From: Oasisia sp. SBJ-2009
Taxonomy: Eukaryota; Annelida; Polychaeta; Sabellida; Siboglinidae
Direction: 5' to 3'
Assembly (NCBI GenBank): GCA_964017155.1
Contig: OZ024855.1
Location: 58,644,868 to 58,708,867 of the forward strand
Length of the DNA stretch: 64,000 nucleotides
Program-made: the position numbers and the translations under genes
Notes under the pieces: model-generated
What the model saw: the letters and a program-made list of their open reading frames with translations, nothing else
Told to the model about the DNA's origin: nothing
Databases searched by the model: none
In this document: positions 22,171 through 34,042 of the stretch, piece by piece
How positions within the stretch are numbered: the stretch's first letter is position 1
How the letters are laid out: each line of letters begins with the position of its first letter

Positions 22171-23385
22171 CAGTCACGCCTCTCTATAAGGCGTCTCGTT
22201 ATAACGCGAATCGCATGTAACGCGGTCAGTCGTGTACCCCGAATTTCTGCCGCCAGGGAGAAAATGGGCACTACAGTTAACAATAACTCTGTAATTATCG
22301 GTCACTTATTTTTGTGAAGTCCTCATGTTTGTCTTGTACAGGTGTATCTAGAAACAATTTAATGATAGTAAGAAATTTAACACAGAAGTACAACTGCGTT
22401 GCTGAATTCGTTGTTTGTTGTGCCCCATGGACATGGCTTCTGCTCTGCCGTCTGCTTCGCAGCACCAATCCAATCGTTTTTCAAACCGATCTATTTTACA
22501 ACCATTGCTTGGTTTGAGTGTTGGTTTCTTAAGTGTTTGTTTAAGACGTGACCAATTCCTTTGATTGCATTTAATTAACTTTAGGCACAGTAAATTTGGT
22601 GCAAAGCACTGTTTGTTTGCGCCGATATCAATCGCATTTGTCTCCTGCCGGTTCGCTGTGCCTGTGGCTTCCGCGAACGGGTGCCTTCGCCGGCTTACGA
22701 ATCGGGCAGTGACGAACACTGATTTTGATTATGATAGTGACATGGCAGGCTAAGAGTTATCTTATGTTTTCACATGTCTACGGAAAAACATTTACTTGTG
22801 CGCAAATATACGAATTCGTCAACTGCGCATAAACCGCAGTAGCCTCGAACCACGGTGAATTGCATTATAAATCGGCACGGTAAATGTCTCATCTAAATTT
22901 ATATTTTAGGATTGATTGAAATATGAAATCAAGCCAATAGTGAGCGCAATTAGTATAGGTATTAATATTTGACCGACTTCGGCAATGTGTCAATTCATTT
23001 GTGCGTTTCGGCTGCTACGTTCAAGGCTATTTTAGACCGCGACAGCAGTACTGTGTTATCGTTCCGCCTCAGTTCGCATCGCCAGACGAGGCGCGTTGGC
23101 TCTGAATATATTTTAAAACTTGACACCATTCGCAAGTTTTACTCAGTTCAATATTCGACAGTGTATATTATTTTAACGTAATACACATTTATGTTGGTTT
23201 CAATGTCAATTAGTTTTATAAATCACACATAGTCATAGACCGCGCAACCAGCACGTTTCGGTTGCAGTTGTGGCGTTTTTGGTGGTGGTGGCGCCCCTGG
23301 CGGAATATAATCCATAGCGCGCTTCGTTTACAACGCAGTTCCATTTCGTGGACCCCAACTACCGCGTTATAGCGAGGCGTGACTG
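22171..23385. mobile_element. Tigger/pogo-like DNA transposon, non-autonomous
   Basis: The ends are CAGTCACGCCTCTCTATAAG on the left and, in reverse complement, CAGTCACGCCTCGCTATAAC on the right, directly flanked by TA on both sides. CAGT-x-x-x-x-CCTC-x-x-TATAA-CGCG ends with TA target duplications are typical of the Tigger/pogo branch of Tc1/mariner. No transposase ORF survives inside. The element sits in an intron of the large gene. Confidence 0.8.
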
Positions 23386-23587
23386 TATATAGAAAGGAAA
23401 AGTACTAAAAATACCACTGTACAAAACAATAGTTAGGGTTCATTTAGTATATTGTATACAAGCATGGAGGCCTTATTACAAGAAAGATAGTGATATGCTA
23501 AAAGGGTACAAAGGAGATCAATCAAAAAGAAAAAAAGAACGCAGGAATATTAGAACTATGAAATGCATCTAAAAGAATGTGGTTTAA

Positions 23588-24351
23588 CGTATGCCGCGGG
23601 TCGGGAATTGCCGGGAAATGATAAAATTAAAATTGACCTTATGCAACGACGCCAGCCAATCACGGTGCGGCTTCAAGATGAATGACCTGTATGTGTCATG
23701 GCGTCCGATCGACGAAAGATCCGTACGGTTTACCAATTTGAAAGAAAGAAACGATATAATAAACGCAAATAAGCTGAATGCGCGGGAGGTAGCATGAACA
23801 GCATGCATGATGCTGTTCAGTTGCGCAACGGACCCGCGGAAGCGGCAGCGAACGGGGAAAGAAATGCCGACGGCGATGTCGGGCTGGCCTTGCTACGCGG
23901 CTACGGCCGCCGGCCGCCTTCGACCCGGACTGTCACCGACAGCGGTGCTGGCACTGGCGTCGCCGAAGTTTGTCGCCCTATCAGTCGGAAGTTACATTTA
24001 TTTATTTATTACAGAAAATAATTTGACTGAATTTGTTTCATTCATATTAACCCAATGTGGAATTAATATAAAACGAAAGGTGGTACTGTTGTTGGATTTA
24101 CTTTTCTAGCATTATTTTGTTATCAAATATGAGAAGTATTTTAGGTAATTAAATTTTTAAACAGTTTATTTAACATTAAATAATTAATTAAACATTAATT
24201 GTGGCAGCGTATGCTTATCATTTATTATGTGTGCATGAAATTGACCAATTATTTAGTAATAGATGTATGTGTTTGTGTGTGTGTGTGTATATATATTATA
24301 TATGATATAAATATGTGTATATATATTATATATATATATAGGTCCTACATA

Positions 24352-24393
<42 letters not shown>

Positions 24394-25187
24394 TATATAA
24401 TATACATATATATCAAATTTTATTTCATAAAAGACAACATTACATAATACATATACAATGTATGAGTACGCTTGGCTAGTGATGAATTTCTTCGCCGCCG
24501 CTTGTGTAAACTATATATTTTTTCCATATATATATACTGAATATGGTTCACACACTTTCATTATATATTTACCACATGTTGCTGGTATGAAAAAGTCATA
24601 ATGCTGACTTTACACTGGTGTTATTAAAAATATTTGATGTTCATTTGGTTTTTTGCCGTTTTCTCAAAACTTACTTTTCGACAATATTGCTATTTTGCGG
24701 GAGGTCTCCCGAAAAAAGTACCAAACCTAGGAGTCTGATTTTTTTACCATGTATTCCCTATGGTACAGTGAGTGCAATGATGCTTTTTAAACATGATAGC
24801 TTTTATATATAAAGATTATTATTGATGACTGAAGTTGTTATAATATTTGGAAAAACGGAAAAAATTCTTCGCAATTTCTTTTTTATAATAAATATTGTAA
24901 GGAGTTGAACAAAAACAGCATCATTGCACTCTACAATACTTCAGTGGATCATAACAGACAAAAAAGAAAGAAACATATGCACAGTTTTACTGCAAGACCT
25001 CCCGCAAAATCATGTGTAGCTATTTTCACAAAAAAGCCGGTTGCCATGGTTACGGTTATGCAAATGAGATGAAATTATACATTTGGTCATCTTTTCCCAC
25101 CAGAAACACATCCTGAAAGTTTTATAAAGATTGCTTCTCTGGTTGTTGAGATATCATCAAACTCCATTTCGCGACCAGTGTCCTACC
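23588..25187 (-). mobile_element. TTAA-flanked DNA transposon, shorter copy
   Basis: Flanked by TTAA at 23584-23587 and 25188-25191. It is the inverse-orientation copy of the element at 40000-42040 and lacks about 440 internal bases near its CGTATGCCGCGG end. Internal landmarks are shared: the GC-rich block at 23810-23980, the TA/GT microsatellite at 24270-24415, and the GCGGGAGGTCTCCCG palindrome near 24700. No transposase is recognisable. Confidence 0.85.
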
Positions 25188-25214
25188 TTAACAACACTAG
25201 AAACCAGGAGATTG

Positions 25215-25440
25215 AGAGGAATGTTTTTTTCTTGGTTAAGGAAGAGGGAATGACCAGAGGACATTGAGCTATATTAGCAAAGAAGCAGTGTAGACTAGCT
25301 AAAATATTAGAAAATTATCTTGTTCTCAAAGAACAGTAAATGAATGGAACAGATTATCAGCTGATTGTGTAGGTGCTACCAGTATTAATATATTTTAAAA
25401 TAAAATTGACATATATCTAAGAAGGGCGGGGTACATATAG
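25215..25440 (+). pseudogene. Non-LTR reverse transcriptase C-terminal remnant
   Basis: Fragments of the familiar LINE tail are readable: RGH, then KKQCRLAK, then SQRTVNEWNRLSADCVGATS, then NKIDIYLRRAGYI, with frameshifts and a stop. This matches the ending of jockey/RTE-like reverse transcriptases common in marine invertebrates. It lies directly next to the TTAA element. Confidence 0.6.
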
Positions 25441-26329
25441 ATAGATAGGCTGGACTCTCGATAAGCCAAAGGGTTTCCTAGTCCACCTGCCATCTAGAGT
25501 TGATTCTCTAGGTGGCAATCTTGTTAAACAATGGTTGTTTATACGATAGTACCTGGTAAGTGATCTCAACGACTATATGACAGCAGCAAGAAAGCCAATA
25601 CAGAGACTTTGGAAATGGCATAGAATGAGAAATATTTCCCAGGTTGTCTTGCAAAGTGCTAACAAATTTATTGTACTGTGATTCATCATATTCAAATAAT
25701 AATGTCTCTGTAACTGGTCGCTTTGTGGCGACACCATTGAAGCTATTTCCGTGTGGCATGTCGTCACACCAACCTGTCCACATGGTAGCGCCTCTGACAC
25801 TCTACTATGACCAGGATTCTGTTCAATGATTAGACACCTCCGCACCTCAATTCACATAAAATAATGTCAGCTACTAACTTTTGCCTCTGATGTAATTTAT
25901 GTTGCAAATTAATAAAGTAATAATAATTTAAATTAAACTGTTTATAATGCTTGTTTTCATGTCACATGTTACGTTAGTACAAAAACGTGTTTTTTCAAAT
26001 GTTGACATGCTTGATGACATTTAGCCCACAGCCTATTATGATGCATTTACAATGACCGATTTCCCTTCAAAACTATAACATGTTGGCCAAAATTATATAA
26101 AGTATATTTATTCTTTCAGTTTGTTTAAACAGTACTGACTGCTTTTTGGTTATTTGTCATCGAATGGTTAAACCTTTTCAGTACACAATACCTTGGTTGA
26201 ATAATATAGTTTTGTTGAGCCTTAGCAGAACTTCAAAGCATTTCAAGCAGACACGTTTTTACAAACCAATGCTTCCGACTGGTCCTCAATAATTGGGCAG
26301 TAGCAATCTAACACCATGATAGGACTTAC

Positions 26330-26443
26330 TTGTACTACACACGGAGTCGCTGTAACCAGCCGAACAGTTGCAGAAGAAACGATTGACGTCATCAACACAT
26401 GAACCACCATTCTCGCAAGCATTGCTGGCACATTCGTCAATAT
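26330..26443 (-). CDS. Exon: EGF repeat, family R (block A, last exon)
   Basis: Lead [10 protein letters not shown], middle [16 protein letters not shown], end [12 protein letters not shown]. The last exon base is A instead of the usual G, so the split codon becomes Asn and the following repeat begins NIDE. Ala for Pro before Cys2 still fits the O-glucose consensus. Donor gtaagt. Confidence 0.9.
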
Positions 26444-26520
26444 CTGAAACACAGCTCTCAACATAGCAATATTTTCCCAGGTTGTCATGTCACAACATGT
26501 GATGATATATTTACAAAAGA

Positions 26521-26608
26521 CACACGCACGCACGCACGCACGCACGCACGCCCGCCCGCCCGCCCGCCCGCCCGCCCGCCCACCCACCCACCCACCCACC
26601 CACCCACA
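26521..26608. repeat. Compound CGCA / CCCG / CCCA tetranucleotide repeat
   Basis: Three successive tetranucleotide tracts (ACGC, then CCGC, then CCAC). The paralogous intron in block B has a simpler ACGC tract at 38735-38793, so the compound structure arose after the duplication. Confidence 0.95.
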
Positions 26609-26848
26609 CATTGATATTTAGATATTCAAATGAAGACCAGAGCAAAGATGAGAAAGTTAAGGGGAGAGACACAAAACTGATATAATTCACTTACAACTTC
26701 ATGCAGGTTTGTGTTCCTAGTCATCATGTACTTAGTTCATGGCCATGAGGGAAAACAACAAACTTGTCATCATCATCAACATCAACATCACCATATCCTC
26801 TAAATCTCACTTCCACACCTGATCATGTCATCCAGCTTTCAGCCATAC

Positions 26849-26962
26849 CTGTCTCACACATGTTTCCAGTGTATCCTGCCACACAGCTGCAGTTGAAGCC
26901 GTCGATATGATCAGTGCACTGAGCTCCATTCTTACATGGACTACTGACACATTCATCGATGT
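26849..26962 (-). CDS. Exon: EGF repeat, family H (block A)
   Basis: Lead DIDECVSSPC, middle CKNGAQCTDHIDGFNC, end CVAGYTGNMCETG. Its paralogue is the exon at 39054, with an identical middle and end. Confidence 0.92.
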
Positions 26963-27109
26963 CTGAAAACACAGGAACAATTACCTTTAGTGTCAATATC
27001 ACTAATAGTGATAAAACACTGGGTATGATTATAAATGTACAACTCATTGTAGCCTGATCAACTGTGGTAATTTCTATCATTATTAAAACAAGTCAAAGAC
27101 ATGTAATAT

Positions 27110-27370
27110 TTTAATAATGTTGTACAGTCATTTGGACTGCAAAAATCACTTTATACTTCAGTCCCTGGCAGACCTGAGTAATGGAACATCCTCTTGAATT
27201 TCATGGTAATCTTTCAGTCTTGCCACAGTTAAAATAACAAATACCAGCTGAATGTATAAATTACATATATCCACTTCATCTTATTTGATTCACACACTTT
27301 GGTGAAATGGACAATGGGTGAAACTTTCTAAGATTCTAAGCAGCAGCAAGATGATTCAAACCCAGTTTAT
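27110..27370 (-). mobile_element. SINE copy in block A
   Basis: Contains CAGTCATTTGGACTGCAAAA, CAGTCCCTGGCAGACCTGAG and a degraded B box (TTGAATCATC on the minus strand). It has a syntenic partner at 39295, so it predates the block duplication. Confidence 0.5.
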
Positions 27371-27425
27371 TTCAACTGCCGTGTTGACACATTAAATACC
27401 ACTCCACAGTACATCCATTTCCCAC

Positions 27426-27536
27426 CTGTCTCACAATCCTGGCCCGTGTATCCAGCGACACAATCACATGTCCGGTTGCCGCCAGTTTCCAGACAAGTCC
27501 CTCCATTGGCACAAGGTGTCGCTGTACACAGTTGTC
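27426..27536 (-). CDS. Exon: non-calcium EGF repeat, family G (block A)
   Basis: A 111-base exon encoding GQLCTATPC, CANGGTCLETGGNRTC and CVAGYTGQDCETG. The DxDE calcium lead is missing. Acceptor gtttgtag, donor gtggga. Paralogue at 39629 (Leu for Gln before Asp-Cys6). Confidence 0.92.
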
Positions 27537-28065
27537 CTACAAACAACAACGGAAAATATAGAAAACACAGCCATTGCGGGTGCAAATGTGTCAATATGAA
27601 CATTGTTGTCTACAAAGTATAGCAAATGTTCAGGTAATAGATTGAATAATTTATTTATAAGGCAACAACTCAACAACCTTTACATTATAAAACAACATAT
27701 AACTGTAAGGTTTTTTATATCTGTCCAATAATTGTTCCTAAGTGTTACACATAGGTATTAGGTAATACATAAAGCTGATGTGTAGTTAATGGCCGAGTGA
27801 GCCTTTTAAGATATCTCTCAAAATGGCTTAATTTTCATGGGTGACCTCAGTAAAGATGAAGATTTTGTTGGATCAACATTTTGAAACATTATGAATGAAG
27901 TTAAAACAACATAATTCACTACTTTTTTCTCATGTTGTTAAAGATTGTGAATCAGTGCATAAAATATACCATGGGAAACTCAGTATATAGTCTTACTACT
28001 ATGGATATACAAGTCTAGATCTCCTGGTGCAGAAACTACAAGACTTTGAACACTCTGTACTGTAC

Positions 28066-28179
28066 CTATGTTGCATGTGGATCCATTGTAGCTAGCAGTA
28101 CAGTTGCAGAGGAAGCCATCCACACGATCTATACATGTTCCGTCATTCATGCACGGGGTACTGGCGCACTCGTCAATGT
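28066..28179 (-). CDS. Exon: calcium-binding EGF repeat, family M (block A)
   Basis: Lead DIDECASTPC, middle CMNDGTCIDRVDGFLC, end CTASYNGSTCNIG. The encoded residues are identical to the block B copy at 42284. The usual Gly before Tyr in the last loop is Ser. Confidence 0.92.
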
Positions 28180-28607
28180 CTGCAACAGAAACAAAACAAT
28201 GACTGTACAAAACAGAAAAACATATGGGAGCAATAAAATGTAACTTTAGTCAAGTGTTGCATTGATTTTGTTTTCTAGGCTGTTATATAAACACATACAT
28301 AAATAAAAGTTACAAAGACGTTCCAATTATAGCTACTGCAATAAAAAAAAACCTGATGCAGAAGCTGTCATTCACATATCTGATTGACAAGACATTCACA
28401 CAATTGACACTCATGATCATAGAAAATGTCAACCTTACCAGGATCGGCAGCAGATGACAATGGTGCTGATATTAATATATTAATATTTCTGCAACATTAT
28501 CACTCATAAAATACAATAACTTCAGCTACATCATCAACCAAATATTACATTGGATATATATTCATGCAATAACATAAATATTATCCTCTTTTCTAACGTT
28601 CACTCAC

Positions 28608-28721
28608 CGACGCTGCAGTTGGAGCCAGTGTAGCCGGCCGCGCACAAACATCTATAGTCGTCGACCAGGTCTTGGCACGTGCCACCGTTCGTACACGTCA
28701 TGCTTACACAGTCGTCAATAT
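28608..28721 (-). CDS. Exon: calcium-binding EGF repeat, family L (block A)
   Basis: Lead [10 protein letters not shown], middle [16 protein letters not shown], end [13 protein letters not shown]. Acceptor ccgtgcag, donor gtgagt. Three closely related exons of this family occur in the window (also at 42802 and the broken one at 63660). Confidence 0.92.
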
Positions 28722-29244
28722 CTGCACGGACACAAACACATGGAGTTGGTTTATCATAGTAGCATAAGTACAAACTGTTAGGGCGATGTTTTATTAGTGC
28801 CTGTTATTGCTAAACCATAATATTATTTTGAAAATAACCATGTATTTATAACTTCTACAACTACTAATACCATTCTTATCATACCCTGGCTAATTGAGCA
28901 AATAATTCACCAATTAAACAGATATGCTGGACATTTTCTATTCTTTACAAGATCTTAATGATAGATGTTCAAACCACGGTACTTAGAGATCTGGTAAAGC
29001 ACAATCAAGGGGTAATGATAACATTCTTGTTTATAAATTTGTAGCTGGGTGTATGTATGCATCCTATACACGTTGAGTTATTATTATTTGACCACTGTGA
29101 ATTGACAACTTTGCATTACACCCTTGGCCACATGCATGTATAATACTGTAGTACACACTGAACAAACGAAACCTTTGTCTCTTGCCTATACATATTCCTG
29201 AAGACATAGCAAAGCATATAGATGATAATCTCAAGAACACATAC

Positions 29245-29358
29245 CTGTTTCACACACGGTGCCAGTGTACCCATTCGGACACTGGCACGAGAAACCATCA
29301 ACGTGGTCGGTGCAGTTGCCGCCATTGTCACATGGACTGCTGGCGCACTCGTCAATGT
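29245..29358 (-). CDS. Exon: calcium-binding EGF repeat, family Q (block A)
   Basis: Lead [10 protein letters not shown], middle [16 protein letters not shown], end [13 protein letters not shown]. Acceptor tgtgtag, donor gtatgt. Confidence 0.92.
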
Positions 29359-30455
29359 CTACACAGAGAAACAACATCTCATCTGTAACGATTGTCCTTA
29401 GTAACAGTATTATAAAGTATTGGTGTGTGTGCGTATGTGTGCACATCTGTATGTGTATGTGAGCGTGATCATATATGTACAAGTCCATTTGTGAATGCGT
29501 GCCTAAATGCTTGTTACACCGCTAACACTCTGTACAAGTTTATTTTTATACATGTGCTTTTGTGTATATGCACAGTATGTGTATGCGTGTGAATGCATGT
29601 TTGTTCAAGGAAATGTGTATGAGTTTGCAGATGTGCTGGTTTCCGTGCATGCATGCCTGACTGCAGGACAGTTAATGCTGGCATCATTGTGTGCATACTT
29701 ACATTATATTTGTGGGTGTTTTTGTGCATGCATGCATGGATAAACCAGTGTGAATTAATTCATGCATGCCGAGCACAAAACACCCACATACAATGACATA
29801 TTGTGATTGCTTAGGAAGATCTGCCTGTGCATATCACACAATGTGATAAAAGTGTTAAACTCCTTAGAAATAATCAGTGTACGACAAATTACTACCTTGT
29901 TCCAGTACCATTAATGTCACTGTTACTATGAGTTTTAATGGCACTATACATAATCACTTGCTGGTGACACTACTGAGGTCATTTCAACATGGCATCTCCA
30001 AACCTCGGTTCAAATGGTTGAGCCACTAATGCAGGCACTATGGTTCCACTTATGATGACCAGGATTATACACAGTGACTAGGTTCCTCCTCACCAATGTC
30101 GCCGACATATATTTGTGTTGCAAGTTCGTATACTGATAATGATGATACATGTGTAAAGAATGTTGCCTCAAATCTTAGACATATATTATCAATGAGACAA
30201 ATCCCATGCAATAAAACAATATTTTGGCAGAAATTACACAATGCATTTTTGTTTAATTCCTATACCTTGTATAAATAGAATTGATAGCTGTCAGATTATC
30301 AGTCACTAAGTGGGCAACCACCCATTCATACAACATATGTTTCATTAGCAATTTGTTAAGCCTGAATAGAATTTCTGTGCCTTTCAAGCACAAACACAGT
30401 TTCACAACCCATTGCTTTCCACCAGGCAGTGTGTCATCTCATACTTAGTTCCTAC

Positions 30456-30569
30456 CTGTACCACACATGGAGCCACTGTACCCAGCCGAACAGTTGCACA
30501 AGAAATGTCCAACATCATCAATACATGAACCATTGTTGTTGCATGGACTGCTGGCACACTCATCAATAT
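30456..30569 (-). CDS. Exon: calcium-binding EGF repeat, family R (block A, first exon)
   Basis: Lead [10 protein letters not shown], middle [16 protein letters not shown], end [13 protein letters not shown]. Closest partner is the exon at 44722, which occupies the same place in block B. Confidence 0.92.
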
Positions 30570-30840
30570 CTGAAAGACACACTAGCATAGCAACATATTC
30601 CCAGGATATCAAGCACAGCTACTAGCTGCAGATGTATATAGCAACTTAAGAGTGATTTGTTGGCTAACATTTGTGAAGCACTTAAACACAATTGTGACCT
30701 GACCACCTTTACCATGGTACATTAATTTCAGTTATGTCTTAGACTGACTGATTGGGTTTATTTGGTAAAAACTATATACATGTGAATAAACATACTTTTG
30801 ATGCAAATAAAGAATAAGCATATATATGTATATATATATA

Positions 30841-32798
30841 CTCCTAAAAGCAGCTTATGTCGACCGATTATGCATAAAGGACCGGCTTATGTAGACCGCT
30901 GTTTTATGTAGATCAAAACTGGTCTACATAAAGATTCGACGTGTTAGTTCACAACTAACACAATTGAATTGATCAGTACCATTGCTTGTGCACACAGTTC
31001 ATGACAGTGAAGAACTGTGCGTAATTAATTTTTAAATGAACAACATCTTAAGAGATTTTGAGCATGTTTTCTCCAGCGCCGTGCATATTTTTGAGTATAT
31101 TGTGTGCCGGGTTATGTGTACCAGGTCAAAGTTCTTATAAATCTATATTTATGGTATATATTGAACGAAGGCTTGGAGTTTCTTGTTCAGTGTATGATAT
31201 GCTTCATACTGATGCAAAAGGCTATATTATGTGTAAATTAGTAAAATTAGCATTTTGTCTTTGTTGCGGACTGATAAATCCCTTGAATGTTGGTGTTGCC
31301 GTTGGTATTCGGCAATTAATTTTACAGCATTCACTAAATTGTTACATTTACTGCATAAACATTAGATTAGGCGTCTACCGCAAAAAAGGCTAACTAAATA
31401 TATGCATCTTCCGGCGTTGCTCCGGTCTACATAAATCGGCATCTATGTATTATGAGGATTTATGTAGACCAATTTTTTTGCTTATACCTTATTTATTGAA
31501 ATATTTTGATGAACTTTCATTATGTGTTAACCCATTTTATCCGGAATACGATTCTAGTCGTAGTTACCCTTTTTATCCGGAATACGATTCTGGTCGTAGT
31601 TTGCACTTGGCACGGCTTCCCCGCACTCTGACGTTTTGGAATCCCATTGGCTGGTTAACACCGAATGACGTCAGTATATCGGGATCACTAGGAAACCCAT
31701 ATTTTTCAACCAATCAGTGCCGTTCTTTGGGTATTTGCCGTCCAAAGTCGGCACCCCCAAGCCAAAGTGAAATCAAAGATGGCGTCGAGTCGCAAAGATC
31801 GTTAAATGTTGACGTATTTCGAAGGATAACTCCATTAATTTACTTCATACTGTTGATGACAAGAAGGCAGACACGTGGATAGCCGATATAAGATGGACGG
31901 TTATGGTATTTGATGCGATATTTGTCCGTGAAGACATACTTTGAAGCCATCGAAGTGGGGTCGACCGACAACGGCATTCATTTTCGCTCACCGCGCATCA
32001 CGGCCACGCCGGTTTTTTTGGCGCCAAACAAAGTTAAGATTATTTCCAACGATGGTAACTATTTCATCAATAAAGTTTCGTTGAAATGTTGACCAACGTT
32101 GTTACTTTAGAGTACTTATTTATTAGTTATAAGAAATAAGCCACAAAATTATACATCGTTGACAGAAAATATTTCACAAATTTGCATAATTCCGCTCAGC
32201 GGCGCCACACGTTGGCGATTCAATCGACTGACATGGGGGTTATTACAAACAATTTTACATTATGAGATTATTATCCAAGATATGTGGACAAGTTGTATAC
32301 CTTTGTTTTCAGCAGAGAGTAATGCATAAAATAAACTCAACTTGCTCATTGACATGTTGTCTCCTTCTTGGCGAAAATGTCAGGTGAAAAGTAATGTGAC
32401 AAACCTCAACATAGGTTTGAATTTATTGGGCATGTTTTGTCATATGCCACATATAATATATATATGATAAAACTATGAGTTTGTCAATGCGACTTGATAG
32501 TTTATTTTATCTACTTTCTAAAGGTATATCACATTTAAAAATTGATTGCAAAATAATAAAGTTATGTCCATTTTAAATGAAGGCCTGTCATTTTTTAATG
32601 CTGACAGATTGATTTGAGGAAATGATCAGGAACTGGCTGCAACTCGTCTGCACTAGCTTCAGGATAAAATGGGTTAAACATTAGTATTAGAAACAATGTT
32701 CCAGTTTTACATCTTTGGAAAATGTATTAAATAAAAAAATATGTCTGGTCTACATAAGCCGGTCCTCTAAGCACTGGTCGACATAAGTGCCTTTAGGC
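30841..32798 (+). mobile_element. GTCGACC-ended inverted-repeat transposon, copy 1 (with nested insertion)
   Basis: Left end CTCCTAAAAGCAGCTTATGT-CGACC; right end, in reverse complement, AAGCCTAAAGGCACTTATGT-CGACC. Both continue into GGACCGGCTTATGTAGACC. Short TTATGTAGACC motifs recur in both orientations near the ends and internally, suggesting binding sites for a transposase. The element is flanked on both sides by TA repeats. A second copy lies inverted at 36013-36836. No transposase is seen; superfamily unknown. Confidence 0.8.
31531..32673. mobile_element. Nested piggyBac-like element with TTAA duplication
   Basis: Inserted in the transposon at 30841. Ends are CCCATTTTATCC and its exact complement, flanked by TTAA at 31527-31530 and 32674-32677. 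The paralogous copy at 36013 has a single TTAA at 36139-36142 in the same context, which is the empty site. CCC ends and TTAA targets fit piggyBac. A 36-bp subterminal repeat (TTTATCCGGAATACGATTCT) is duplicated at 31535 and 31571. No intact transposase. Confidence 0.85.
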
Positions 32799-33928
32799 TT
32801 ATATATATATATATATATATAACTATATATTACCGAGGATAACACATTGAAACACACAAAGCACACTTATTTCAAATGTGGACCTCTAAAAATACTAATA
32901 ATTAATTTAAGAAAAAAATTGTAAATACATAAATAAATAAAAACAGTAAAACAATAATTGTAATATAAATATTTTCAGATACAGATAAATAAATGTTATG
33001 AGTAAGACAATGTGCTAATATAAAAAGTACTCTACTAAAACATGTTAACATGATAAGACATAGTAAGATAAGTTAATAAAACTATATTAAAATGCCACTA
33101 CTACAGAGAAGGGTCATTACATTATTTCTATAAAACAGGTTTTAAATTTATATTGTTTTATTTCATTAGGCAGATTGTTTCAGTGGCATATGCTTGTATA
33201 AAAGAAGGATGTATGCCCAGAACCCTTCACTCTTGGAATAACACATGCCAAGTTGCTGGCTCTTGTGGGGTATCTACTATTTATGGTGTACCATTTCAAC
33301 ATTTGTCCTTAAATATTCTGGTTATAATTGTTCTACTCTATAATCAACGGGGAGTAAACCAACGGTCTTAACTTCATTAGCACCAACGTGGAACCACTAT
33401 TTATTCATGGGTCGTTTTCACAAATCAATCTCTGAAGTAGCATTGTATAGTAAACCTTTCAAATACAATCTCTTCTCTTCTCTCCTCCCATGCTCCATCC
33501 CTCACTCCCTTCCTCCATCTACCTCCTGCCTCTCTCTCTCTCACCTCTCTCTCTCTTTCTCTTACATGCAAGCATGCACGTACACTGTACATAAAAACCC
33601 TGTTCTCCTTCATCCCCCTCTCACAAACCCTCTTTCAAATAATCTCTCTCCACCCCATCGTTTCTCTATGCCTCTCCCTCCCTCACTCCATCAATCCCCC
33701 TCCTTCTCCCACTCACTCGCTCGCTTGCTCGTTCACTCACTCCCAACACCCACATACAGATGCACATAAAAACACAGAAATGATTTTGACATTACTTCAA
33801 CCACATTTAAATTGTAATGTATAAAGAGAATAGTAGTACACATTGAGCATGAAACCATTTTGGCACACCTACACATCTTCCCGAAAGACGTTGCTGTGCA
33901 CGAGGAAGATAGTCTCAAGAACACGTAC
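32799..33928. other. Intron; AT-rich then pyrimidine-rich, no gene seen
   Basis: It begins with a TA microsatellite (32800-32822) that borders the transposon. Bases 33465-33740 are CT-rich low-complexity sequence that creates long spurious ORFs. Confidence 0.5.
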
Positions 33929-34042
33929 CTGTTTCACACACGGTGCCATTGTACCCAGTGGGACACTGGCACGAGAAACCGTCAACCTGGTCGGTGCAGC
34001 TGCCGCCATGCCCACATGGACTGCTGGCGCACTCGTCCATGT
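33929..34042 (-). CDS. Exon: calcium-binding EGF repeat, family Q
   Basis: Lead [10 protein letters not shown], middle [16 protein letters not shown], end [13 protein letters not shown]. Acceptor ctgcgcag, donor gtacgt. Confidence 0.92.

Larger units (their letters stand above)
26000..30600. repeat. Segmental duplication, block A (seven EGF exons)
   Basis: Exon order in transcript: R, Q, L, M, G, H, R. The same order, with matching introns, occurs at 37951-44835. Intron 28740-29160 matches 42935-43350 almost base for base. Block A lacks the Penelope-like and TTAA insertions of block B and so preserves their empty sites (about 26133-26150 and 27803-27808). Confidence 0.9.

Noticed and set aside
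22348..22719. Minus-strand ORF of 123 residues inside the Tigger-like element
   Set aside because: No helix-turn-helix or DDE motif; probably chance in a GC-richer element.
25508..25845. Minus-strand ORFs near the start of block A
   Set aside because: No domain, no conserved partner in block B and no splice-phase fit with the EGF gene.
26243..26611. ORF across the family R EGF exon and the tetranucleotide repeat
   Set aside because: Out of frame with the EGF repeat; Gly/Ala-rich start comes from the repeat.
31058..31393. Open frame shared between the two GTCGACC elements (also 36334-36621, opposite strand)
   Set aside because: Similarity is at DNA level along the whole element; the frames diverge and end differently, and no domain is recognisable. 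Treated as non-coding transposon sequence.
33407..33769. Ser/Pro-rich plus-strand ORF
   Set aside because: Derived from CT-rich low-complexity intron sequence.
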